This document shows, piece after piece, positions 26,336 through 34,181 of a stretch of DNA of 64,000 bases. The DNA is from Nocardioides sp. W7 (GTDB lineage Bacteria; Actinomycetota; Actinomycetes; Propionibacteriales; Nocardioidaceae), in assembly GCF_022919075.1 (NCBI RefSeq), contig NZ_CP095078.1, positions 4,712,001 through 4,776,000 of the forward strand. Direction: 5' to 3'. Made by a program: the position numbers and the translations under genes. Numbering within the stretch: position 1 is the first letter of the stretch; each line of letters begins with the position of its first letter. The notes under the pieces are model-generated. The model was not told the origin of the DNA and made no database searches. It worked only from the letters and a program-made list of their open reading frames with translations.

Positions 26336-27322
26336 TCAGCGCTGGTCGCGCAGGCCGGTGACGGTGAGCACCAACCGCTCGAGGGTGTACGACGGGTCGG
26401 TCGCCGCCCCCTTGATGTCGGCGTCGGCCTGGGCCACGGCCCGGATCGCGCGGCCGATGGCGGCGTCGCTCCACCCACGGGACTGGTCGCGCAGGGTCCG
26501 CAGCTTCCACGGCGGCACCCCGACCTCGCGGGCCAGGTCGGCCTCGCTCATCCGGCCCGGCGCCGACTTGAACCGCGCGAGCCCGCGGGCGCTGCCCGCG
26601 AACGCCGAGGTGACCAGCACCGCGGCCGTGCCGCCCTCCAGCGCCCACCGGAGCTCCTCGAGCGCGGCCTGGCGACGGCCGGCGAACGCCGCGTCGGCGA
26701 CGGCGAAGGACTTCGCCTCCGCCCGGCCGCCGTAGTACTTCTTGACCTTCTCCACGTCGATGGCGGCGCCGGCGAAGTCGTTGGTCAGCTGGTGGGCCGC
26801 GGCCGAGAGTGAGCGGAGGTCCTGGCCGACGGCCTGGACCAGGAAGACCGCGCCCTCCTTGTCGATGCTGGAGCCGTAGCTGCGCACCTCGCTCGCCACG
26901 AACGCCGGCAGCTCGGACGTCTTCAGCTCCCCGGACTTGGACTCGGTGACCGCGGGCAGCTTGCGGAGCTTGTTCAGCACGCCGGAGCCCTTCGGGCCGC
27001 CACCGTGCACCAGCACCAGGGCGACCTCCTCGGCCGGCGCGGCGGCGTACCCCAGCAGGCCCTCGACCGACTCCTCGGGGAGGTTCTCCAGGGACCGGAC
27101 GACGACGCAGCGGATGCTGGAGAACAGCGACGGGGCGGCCAGCTCGCCCAGCGTGGCCAGCGACAGGTCGGCCGCGGGGGTCTCGGCCAGCTCGGCCTCG
27201 GCGTCGTAGGCGCGGACCGCGGCGCGGACGGCCACGACGGTGCGCTCGTTGAGGAACTCCTCCTTGCCGGTCACCAGGGTGACCCGACCGAGGACGTCTG
27301 CTGCTTGAGGACCTCTCACCAT
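26336..27322 (-). CDS. holA: DNA polymerase III delta subunit
   Basis: The 328-residue protein is the clamp-loader delta subunit. It has the AAA+-like N-terminal domain with VTLVTGKEEFLNERTVVAV (about 15-33, the degenerate ATP site typical of delta), VVVRSLENLPEES, VLVHGGGPKGSGVLNKLR, and a helical C-terminal collar with WKLRTLRDQSRGWSD. Delta opens the beta clamp. ATG 27,322 (MVRGPQ) is chosen for fit to the family; the frame extends upstream through non-conserved sequence. In actinobacteria holA usually sits downstream of comEC; here comEC lies 2.5 kb away with a protease-like and an esterase-like gene inserted between. Confidence 0.93.
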   Translation of the reverse strand: MVRGPQAADVLGRVTLVTGKEEFLNERTVVAVRAAVRAYDAEAELAETPAADLSLATLGELAAPSLFSSIRCVVVRSLENLPEESVEGLLGYAAAPAEEVALVLVHGGGPKGSGVLNKLRKLPAVTESKSGELKTSELPAFVASEVRSYGSSIDKEGAVFLVQAVGQDLRSLSAAAHQLTNDFAGAAIDVEKVKKYYGGRAEAKSFAVADAAFAGRRQAALEELRWALEGGTAAVLVTSAFAGSARGLARFKSAPGRMSEADLAREVGVPPWKLRTLRDQSRGWSDAAIGRAIRAVAQADADIKGAATDPSYTLERLVLTVTGLRDQR

Positions 27323-27396
27323 GGTGCGCTCAGCCTCCCACAGGCCACCGACCGTGCCGTACGGTCCTCCCGACGCCGAACGGCAGGAGGACGAGC

Positions 27397-28086
27397 ATGG
27401 CCCACCAGGCCCTCGCGCCACCGCTGCTGAGCGTGGCCGCGATCCTCGTCGTGACCGACCTGGTCCTGCTCGACCAGGACCGGTGGACCGTGCTCGTCTC
27501 CCTCGCCGCCACGGCCGCCCTGCTCGTGACCGCGCGGCGGGCCGGCCTCGGACGGGCCGGACTCGGCCTCGATCCGGCGTGCCTGGGGCGCGGCCTGCTC
27601 TGGGGCGCGGTCCCCTCCGCAGTGATCGGGGCGGGGCTGGTGGCCGCGGCCCTGCTCCCTGCGCTGGAGGCCGCGTTCGCGGACGGTCGTACGCCGGACC
27701 GGGCGAGCGAGGTCGCGCTCAAGGTCCTCGTCGTGATCCCGCTGCGCACCGTGCTGCTGGAAGAGCTGGCGTTCCGTGGCGTGCTGTGGGGACTGGTGGC
27801 CGAGCGTCGGGGCCCGCGCGCCGCGACCTGGTGGTCCTCGGCGGCCTTCGGCCTGTGGCACCTGCCGACGGCGTTCGTCGTCCTCGAGACCAACGACGCA
27901 CTGCAGACCGCGTCCGAGTCGGTCCTCGGGACGGTGGCGGTGGTCGTCGGGATCGTGGTGGCGACCGGCGCCTCGGGCCTGCTCTTCGCCGAGCTGCGCC
28001 GTCGCTCGGGCAGCCTGCTGGCACCGGCCCTGGTGCACTGGACGACGAACGCCGGCGGCACGGTCGTCGGGTTCCTGCTGGGTTGA
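27397..28086 (+). CDS. CPBP-family intramembrane metalloprotease
   Basis: The 229-residue protein has about six membrane helices and the Abi/CPBP motifs: EELAFRGVLWG (motif 1, EExxxR, about 128-138), FGLWHLPTAF (motif 2, with His, about 151-160) and ALVHWTTNAGGT (motif 3, HxxxN, near 212-223). These residues form the intramembrane active site of Rce1-like proteases. In bacteria such proteins process CAAX-like substrates or confer bacteriocin self-immunity; nothing here says which. AGGAGG 6 nt before ATG supports the start. Divergent from holA and convergent with the esterase-like gene. Confidence 0.85.
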   Translation: MAHQALAPPLLSVAAILVVTDLVLLDQDRWTVLVSLAATAALLVTARRAGLGRAGLGLDPACLGRGLLWGAVPSAVIGAGLVAAALLPALEAAFADGRTPDRASEVALKVLVVIPLRTVLLEELAFRGVLWGLVAERRGPRAATWWSSAAFGLWHLPTAFVVLETNDALQTASESVLGTVAVVVGIVVATGASGLLFAELRRRSGSLLAPALVHWTTNAGGTVVGFLLG

Positions 28087-28101
28087 GGAGAGCCGATCGG
28101 C

Positions 28102-29760
28102 TCAGCTGACGTCGTCGAGCTGCTGGCTCGCGATCTCCTCGGCCAGCCGGTCGGTGTCGGCGTCGTCCCAGCCCGGGGACGGGAGGATCTTCGCCCAGGC
28201 GCGGACCGGTTCCTGCCCGAACTGGTGTCCCTGCCCCTGGGGTACGTCGTTGGCCACCATCTGGTCCGCCGCGAGCTGCAGCATCGTGACCACCGGGATC
28301 CAGCGGATCTTCGGCGACACGTCCCGACCACGCGGCTCGTCCAGCCAGTCCGGCTTGTGCAGGGCCAGGGACCAGGTCCACCAGGTGATCGGGTCGTTGG
28401 CGTGCTGGAGGTACCCGATCCGCGGGCCCGTCCAGGTCGCGTCGGGTCGGTCCCAGTCCTCCTCCTGGTCTCCGAACCGGACGATCTCGCCGCCGCCGTA
28501 CACCGGCAGCACCTCGGGGGTGCCGCGGTCACGCTCGTCGGTGAACTGCTGCCAGAGCCGGTTGTTCCCGGTCGGACCGACGAACAGCGCGCCGGAGGTC
28601 CGCTCCGCCAGGTCCTGGGCGCCGCTGAACGCCGCCTCGCCGCCGAAGGTGCCCAGGCTCTCGCCGCTCACCACCAGCAGCGGCCGGGCGTCCTCGGGCA
28701 GCTCCAGCCAGCGGGCGTACACGGCGTCGAAGAGCAGCCGTCCCGCCTCCTGGGCCCGACTGCCGTCGACCAGGAAGGACATCCAGCTGGGCAGGTAGGA
28801 GTACTGCATGCTGACCGTGGCCGCGTCACCGTCCCACATGTACTCCAGGGCCCGGGCCTGGTTCTCGTTCACCCAGCCGCGACCGGTCCCCGTGACGACG
28901 TTGACGACCTGCCGCTCGAAGCCGCCGGTCAGCTCCAGCTCCTCCACGGCCCGCTGCGCCTCCTCCCGGAGGTCGATCTCCCCGTCGGTGCCGACCCCGA
29001 CGTAGGCGCGCACCGGCTGCAGCGCCGGGCGGCCCGTGAACGCGGCGATGGTCTCCGCGGTCGGTGCGTTCGCGATGAACACCCGGCCCTGGCGCCCGAG
29101 GTCCTCCCACTCCACCGAGGAAGCGGGGCCGGCCGAGAGCGACGGGCTGGTCGGGGCCGGGTGGTCGCTCGCGAACTCGTCGTTGATCGCGATGAAGGTC
29201 GAGTCCATCGTGGCGAGCACCCGGGCGGCCACCACGTCGTCCACGACGACCCAGCAGCCCGCCGCGACCACCAGCGCCCCGATCACGGCCGCGACCCGCT
29301 GCGGCAGCACGCGCGAGACCTGACGCCCCACGAACCGGCCGACGAGCCGCAGCAGCCGCGCGATCCCCACGACGAGCACGAAGACCACGAGACCGACGCC
29401 GAGCAGCACCGGCACATGGGCGGGGTCGACCGACTCCGTGCCGACGCGCTCGCGCAGGTCGTCCTCCCAGCGGACGTACCAGACCAGGCAGATCACCGAG
29501 CCCACCACGGCGGCGAGGCCGACGAGCCACCAGGCGATCCGGCGGACGCGGCCCACCAGGCGCAGCCCACAGCTGCGCAGCAGCCACCCGAGCAGGGCGC
29601 CCACGGCGTATCCCAGGGCGGCCGCGACCCCGCACACCAGTCCCTGGAACAGCGGGCTCCGGGGCAGCAGGGACGGGGTCAGCGCCAGCCAGAACAAGAC
29701 GATCGCGCCGGTGGTCGGCGCGATCGGGCATCGGAGTCGGCGCACGGCTCGTCTCAGCAT
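28102..29760 (-). CDS. Membrane-anchored alpha/beta-hydrolase (Abhydrolase_9 type)
   Basis: The 552-residue protein has four or more N-terminal membrane helices (about 15-185) and a C-terminal alpha/beta-hydrolase domain of the Abhydrolase_9/DUF2319 type. The nucleophile elbow is LLVVSGESLGTFGGEAAF (GESLG), and later blocks RIGYLQHANDPITWWTWS and DWLDEPRGRDVSPKIRWIP carry the acid and His regions (HANDP). Members are common in mycobacteria and relatives; the substrate is unknown, perhaps lipids or cell-wall esters. ATG 29,760. The gene follows comEC on the same strand, 36 nt away, and may share its transcript. Confidence 0.85.
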   Translation of the reverse strand: MLRRAVRRLRCPIAPTTGAIVLFWLALTPSLLPRSPLFQGLVCGVAAALGYAVGALLGWLLRSCGLRLVGRVRRIAWWLVGLAAVVGSVICLVWYVRWEDDLRERVGTESVDPAHVPVLLGVGLVVFVLVVGIARLLRLVGRFVGRQVSRVLPQRVAAVIGALVVAAGCWVVVDDVVAARVLATMDSTFIAINDEFASDHPAPTSPSLSAGPASSVEWEDLGRQGRVFIANAPTAETIAAFTGRPALQPVRAYVGVGTDGEIDLREEAQRAVEELELTGGFERQVVNVVTGTGRGWVNENQARALEYMWDGDAATVSMQYSYLPSWMSFLVDGSRAQEAGRLLFDAVYARWLELPEDARPLLVVSGESLGTFGGEAAFSGAQDLAERTSGALFVGPTGNNRLWQQFTDERDRGTPEVLPVYGGGEIVRFGDQEEDWDRPDATWTGPRIGYLQHANDPITWWTWSLALHKPDWLDEPRGRDVSPKIRWIPVVTMLQLAADQMVANDVPQGQGHQFGQEPVRAWAKILPSPGWDDADTDRLAEEIASQQLDDVS

Positions 29761-29796
29761 GGACGTGATCCTCGCGTATCTGGCGTCCGTGACTAG

Positions 29797-32106
29797 TCAC
29801 CTGACTCGGGTGAACACCTCCTCCCCCTCGACACCGACCACCACGTCACCGCCCTGGTCGGTGCGCAGCACCTCGGTGCCGCCGCGTTCCAGGGGCTCCA
29901 GCACGCTCGCCGCCGGGTGGCCGTAGTCGTTGTCGGCGCCGACCGAGACCAGGGCGACGTCGGCCCCGAGCGCGTCGAGGAAGGCCAGGTCCTGGTGACG
30001 ACTGCCGTGGTGCGGGACCTTCAGTACGTCGACCCGCAGGCCCGGCGTGCTCCGGGCGAGCGCGGCCTGACCGGGCGGCTCGAGGTCGCCGGTGAGCAGG
30101 ACCCGCAGGCCGCGGACCTCGACGAGGAGCACCACGCTCGCGTCGTTGGCGGCGCTGCCGTCGCCCGGGCCGGCCCGCACCGGTCCGACCGGGCCGAGCA
30201 CCTGGACGGTCGCCTCGCCGATCGTGCGGGTGCCCGCCAGTGCGGTGCGGACCGGGACCCCGGCCGCGACGGTCGCGTCGCGGACCACGTCCACCCCCGA
30301 CGGCGGATCGAGCACCGGGCTGGTCTCGACGACGCCGACCATGCGCCCCTCCAGGACGCCGGCGAGGCCGTCGACGTGGTCGGCGTGGAAGTGGGTCAGC
30401 ACCAGCAGCGGGACCGACGTGACGTGCAGCCGGTCCAGGCAGCCGTCGACCGCAGACGGGTCGGGACCGGCGTCCACGACGATCGCCGTCCCGGTCGCCA
30501 CCCGCACGGCCAGGGCGTCGCCCTGGCCCACGTCGCAGGCCACCACCGCCCAGTCCTCGGGCGGCCAGCCCGGGGTCGGCAGCCGGACGGCGACCGCGAG
30601 CACCATGGTCGCGGCGCACGCCAGTCCGGCCGAGCGGTGCCGGAGCACCCGCGGCGCGACCAGCGCCACCACGACCGTGAGCAGCGTCAGCCCGACCAGC
30701 GGCAGCACGCCGGTCCCCCAGTCCATCGCCGCGGCGGGCAGGTCCGCGCCCCGGCGGGCGACCAGCACGATCCACGCGACGCACCAGGCCGCGAGGGTGC
30801 CCAGCAGCCGCGCGAGCGGGTCGGACACCAGTCCGACCAGCCCACCGAGGAGACCGAGCACGGTCGCCGGCCCGACGACCGGGGCGACCAGCAGGTTGGT
30901 CGCCACCGCGACGAGGCTGACCTGACCGGAGATCGCCGCGACCAGCGGCGTGCACGCGAGCTGGGCGGCCGCCGGCACCGCGACCGCCTCCGCCAGCGAC
31001 CGCGGCAGCCAGCGGGCCAGCGCGTCGCGCCAGCCCGGAGCCAGGACCAGGATCCCGCCGGTGGCCAGCACGGACAGCGCGAAGCCGATCGAGACCGCGA
31101 GTGCGGGCTGCGCGAGCAGCAGGACCGTCACGGCGACCCCCAACGCCCGGAACCCCCGCCGGCGACCGTCGACGCCCATGCCCACCAGGCCGACCGTGCC
31201 CATCGCGGCCGCGCGGACGACGCTCGGCTCGGTGCGGGCGAGCAGCACGAAGCCGCAGATCCCGGCCGCGCCCACGAGGTACAGCCAGCGGCCGCGCACG
31301 CCGACCCACCGGCACACCACCAGCAGGAACCCCACCACCAGGGTCAGGTTGGTGCCCGACACGGCCAGCAGGTGGGTCAGCCCGGTGGCCCGGAAGTCGT
31401 CGGCCAGCGCGGGGTCGAGTCCCCCGTCGTCGCCGTCGACCAGCGCGGGCACCAGCGCCCGCTGGTCCGCGGGTCGGTGGGCCACCGCGTCCCGGATCGA
31501 GCTCCGCACCCGGTCGGCCGCCCGCCACCACAGGTCGGGATCGGCGAGCACGACCGGGTCACCGGCGGCGCCGAGGACCGCAGCGGCGTCGCCGTCGTCG
31601 GACGGCGACAGCCGGCCCGTCGTGCGCACCGTCGCCCCGAGCGGGACCGAGCGCCAGGCCTCGTCCCCCAGCACCACGACCGGCGTCGCCAGGGAGTACG
31701 ACGCACCGCGCCCCGTCACCCGCCGGACCTCCAGGCGCAGCAGGATCCGGTCGGCGTACTGCCCGGGGACGACCCGCGGGTCGGACGTCACCGTCGCCTC
31801 CAGGGTCGCCACAGCGCCGTCGGCGGCCAGCCGCGCCACCGGGTTGCCGGTGACCTGCTCGGTGCGGACCAACGCGGCCCAGGCGACCGCGGCAGCGACG
31901 AGGAGCACCGCCGCCGCCGTCAGGGCCGCCCGTCGGCCGCGTCGCCGGGCCAGGACCGGGAGCGCCGCCAGCATCGCCGCGGCCGTGCCCGCGGCGGCCG
32001 GCCAGCTCCCCAGCTGGCCGAGGAGCGCACCCAGCCACGCGGCCAGGGCGAGCAACGGCATCCGGAGGTCCGGCGGCTCCCGGGCCTCGACGGGGTCGAG
32101 CCGCAC
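29797..32106 (-). CDS. comEC: ComEC/Rec2-family DNA channel protein
   Basis: The 769-residue membrane protein has an N-terminal OB-type exposed domain (DUF4131-like, about 75-180), a central Competence domain with many helices (about 210-480; HLLAVSGTNLTLVVGFLL is the diagnostic block) and a C-terminal MBL-fold domain (about 520-765) with the metal motif LTHFHADHVDGLAG and VPHHGSRHQD. ComEC moves single-stranded DNA into the cytosol during natural transformation and its MBL domain is a nuclease candidate. The start is 1 nt from the comEA stop, so the two are coupled. In many non-competent actinobacteria the pair is also conserved; competence here is not shown. Confidence 0.92.
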   Translation of the reverse strand: MRLDPVEAREPPDLRMPLLALAAWLGALLGQLGSWPAAAGTAAAMLAALPVLARRRGRRAALTAAAVLLVAAAVAWAALVRTEQVTGNPVARLAADGAVATLEATVTSDPRVVPGQYADRILLRLEVRRVTGRGASYSLATPVVVLGDEAWRSVPLGATVRTTGRLSPSDDGDAAAVLGAAGDPVVLADPDLWWRAADRVRSSIRDAVAHRPADQRALVPALVDGDDGGLDPALADDFRATGLTHLLAVSGTNLTLVVGFLLVVCRWVGVRGRWLYLVGAAGICGFVLLARTEPSVVRAAAMGTVGLVGMGVDGRRRGFRALGVAVTVLLLAQPALAVSIGFALSVLATGGILVLAPGWRDALARWLPRSLAEAVAVPAAAQLACTPLVAAISGQVSLVAVATNLLVAPVVGPATVLGLLGGLVGLVSDPLARLLGTLAAWCVAWIVLVARRGADLPAAAMDWGTGVLPLVGLTLLTVVVALVAPRVLRHRSAGLACAATMVLAVAVRLPTPGWPPEDWAVVACDVGQGDALAVRVATGTAIVVDAGPDPSAVDGCLDRLHVTSVPLLVLTHFHADHVDGLAGVLEGRMVGVVETSPVLDPPSGVDVVRDATVAAGVPVRTALAGTRTIGEATVQVLGPVGPVRAGPGDGSAANDASVVLLVEVRGLRVLLTGDLEPPGQAALARSTPGLRVDVLKVPHHGSRHQDLAFLDALGADVALVSVGADNDYGHPAASVLEPLERGGTEVLRTDQGGDVVVGVEGEEVFTRVR

Positions 32107-32107
32107 C

Positions 32108-33124
32108 TCACACCGTGACGTGCGGCGTGATCGTCGCGAGGGTCTTGTCGCCGATGCCGTCGATCTCGAGCAGCTCCTGGACCGCGGTGAAGCCGCCGTG
32201 CTCGTCGCGCCAGGTCACGATGGCCTGGGCCGTGACCGGCCCGACCTCGGGCAGCAGCTCCAGCTCGGTCACCGTCGCGGTGTTCAGGTTGACCAGGGCG
32301 CCGGCCGCCGGGGCACCGGCTCCCGGCGCCGCGGCAGCGCCCGCGGGCCGCGCGGGCTCGCCCACCAGGATCTGCTCGCCGTCGATCAGCACCCGGGCCA
32401 GGTTGATCGAGGACAGGTCGACCCCGCGCCGCGCTCCCCCGGCGGCCTGCACGGCGTCGACGACCCGGGCGCCGACGTCGAGGACGGCGATGCCCGGTCG
32501 CCGGACCTTGCCCGCCACGTCGACCGTCACCGTGCCGGCGGCCGGGACTGCGCCGCCCGATGCCGGTGCGCCCCCGGTCGGGGTCCCCGTCGCCGGCGGC
32601 TCCAGCGCGGCGGGCGCCGCGACCGGGTCACCCCCGGCGGCGGCTTCGAGGCCGGCCGGGCCGGGCTCCGCGTCCCCGCGCACCACCCACCAGCAGGTGA
32701 CCGCCAGCCCGAGCGCCACCAGCACCGCCACCACGGCCACGTGGGCCGGCCCGAGCCCGACAGACCCGCGGAGCGTCTCGGGCAACAGCCCCGCGACGAT
32801 CCGCCCGGGCGCGAGCCGGCGCCGCGCGGCGTGCCGGCCGGGCAGCGGCAGCTCCGGCGCGAGCGCCTCCGGGCCAGTCTCCGGGCCAGTCTCCGGGCCA
32901 GGGCCAGGGGCCGACTCGGGGACCGGCTCCGCCGGCCTCGACCACGCCACCCGGGTGTGGTCGGCCCACCACTCGTCGGGCTCCTCGAACGCCGCCACCG
33001 GCTCGGGCCCCTCCGCCGGCCACGGGTCCGGCTCGGGACGGGAGGTGGCCAGCTCGGCGCTCAGCTGCGCCAGCCGTCGGGCGACGGCCTCCTGGTGCTC
33101 GGGGCTCGTGCGGCGGGTGCGCAT
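32108..33124 (-). CDS. comEA: ComEA-type DNA-binding protein (SLBB plus helix-hairpin-helix)
   Basis: The 338-residue protein has an unusually long, Pro/Glu-rich cytosolic N-terminus (about 1-130), one membrane helix (VAVVAVLVALGLAVTCWWVV, about 130-150), an Ala/Gly/Pro-rich linker, an SLBB domain (VTVDVAGKVRRPGIAVLDVGARVVDAV by its ends, about 198-262) and a tandem helix-hairpin-helix (LVNLNTATVTELELLPEVGP, about 280-338). ComEA binds double-stranded DNA outside the membrane. It precedes comEC by 1 nt. The long N-terminal tail is the only odd feature; the start could be internal, but the upstream ATG is the first in-frame one. Confidence 0.9.
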   Translation of the reverse strand: MRTRRTSPEHQEAVARRLAQLSAELATSRPEPDPWPAEGPEPVAAFEEPDEWWADHTRVAWSRPAEPVPESAPGPGPETGPETGPEALAPELPLPGRHAARRRLAPGRIVAGLLPETLRGSVGLGPAHVAVVAVLVALGLAVTCWWVVRGDAEPGPAGLEAAAGGDPVAAPAALEPPATGTPTGGAPASGGAVPAAGTVTVDVAGKVRRPGIAVLDVGARVVDAVQAAGGARRGVDLSSINLARVLIDGEQILVGEPARPAGAAAAPGAGAPAAGALVNLNTATVTELELLPEVGPVTAQAIVTWRDEHGGFTAVQELLEIDGIGDKTLATITPHVTV

Positions 33125-33210
33125 GAGAAGAACCTAGGAAGACCTGCGCCGCACCGCAGCCCGGCAACGGCGATCTGTGGAGAACCCGCGCGGGCCGGGA
33201 CGACGTGGAC

Positions 33211-33246
33211 GGTTGGTGGGTCTTCGAGGCTCGCTGCGCTCGGACC
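33211..33246. repeat. Dispersed REP-like palindromic repeat copy
   Basis: GGTTGGTGGGTCTTCGAGGCTCGCTGCGCTCGGACCT-like sequence (first bases GGTTGGTGGGTCTTCGAGGC) resembles the short 'TCGAGGCTCGCTGCGCTCG' palindromic repeats common in Nocardioides intergenic DNA. It sits between comEA and degV. Confidence 0.35.
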
Positions 33247-33279
33247 TGACCCCGCATTCGACTGAACCGGCGTCGAGCC

Positions 33280-34149
33280 TCAGGTCAGCCGGGGGGCGAC
33301 GCAGACCGCGATCATGCCCGGCCCCACGTGAGCACCGAGGACCGCGCCGAGCTCGCCGCACCAGATCGGGCGGTCACCCTCGGGCCCGGCGAGGTTGGGG
33401 GCGAGTCGGCCGGCGAGCCGCTCGACGAGCTGCTCGGCCCGCTCCGCGTTGGCGAGGTGCCCCACCCAGACGTCGACCTGGGCCTCCCCGGCTGCGGCGA
33501 CGGCGATCTCCTCCAGCCGGGCGAGGGCCCGCCCGGAGGTCCGCACCCGCTCCAGCGAGGCGACCTTGCCGTCCGCGATCTGCAGCAGCGGCTTGACCGC
33601 CAGCGCCCCGCCGAAGAGGGCGGCCGCGGGACCGATCCGGCCACCGCGGCGGAGGTACTCGAGGGTGTCCACGTAGAAGAGCGAGACGGAGGCGGCGGCC
33701 CGGGCCCGAGCGGCCTCGGCCGCCTCGTCGGCACTGCCCCCGGCGGCGAGCACGTCCGCCGCGGCGAGCGCGGCGTACCCGGTCGCGACCCCGACCTGAC
33801 GGCTGTCGACGGTCACCACGCGGACCGGGGCGTTCCGCGCGGCCAGCTGGGCGGACTCGTAGGTGCCGCTCATGTCCCCCGAGAGGTGCACGGAGACGAT
33901 CTCGGTGGCGCCCTCGCGGGCGGCCCGCTCGTAGACCCGGCGCATCACCGCGGGCGAGGGCCGCGAGGTGCTGACCGGCGTCCAGGCCCAGAGCGCCTCG
34001 GCCAGCCGCTCCGGGGCCACCTCCGCGGAGCCCTCGTCGTGGATCTCGGCACCGATCACGACCTGGAGGGGTACGACGATGATCCCGCGCTCGGCCGCCA
34101 CCTCCACGGGGAGGCTGGCGGTCGAGTCGGTGACGATCACGACCGGCAT
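33280..34149 (-). CDS. DegV-family fatty-acid-binding protein
   Basis: The 289-residue protein is a DegV/FakB-type fatty acid carrier: MPVVIVTDSTASLPVEVA (TDSTA motif at 7-11), then TSRPSP and SVHLSGDMSGTYESAQLAA (substrate-binding loop), VVTVDSRQVGVATGYAA, and RRGGRIGPAAALFGGALAVKPLLQI. FakB proteins hold a fatty acid for the kinase FakA. No fakA-like gene is next to it, so it may act with a kinase elsewhere. ATG 34,149 has a weak ribosome binding site. The upstream neighbour on the same strand is leuS, 32 nt away. Confidence 0.9.
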   Translation of the reverse strand: MPVVIVTDSTASLPVEVAAERGIIVVPLQVVIGAEIHDEGSAEVAPERLAEALWAWTPVSTSRPSPAVMRRVYERAAREGATEIVSVHLSGDMSGTYESAQLAARNAPVRVVTVDSRQVGVATGYAALAAADVLAAGGSADEAAEAARARAAASVSLFYVDTLEYLRRGGRIGPAAALFGGALAVKPLLQIADGKVASLERVRTSGRALARLEEIAVAAAGEAQVDVWVGHLANAERAEQLVERLAGRLAPNLAGPEGDRPIWCGELGAVLGAHVGPGMIAVCVAPRLT

Positions 34150-34181
34150 GCGCGCACCCTAGACCACCCGACGAGCACGGG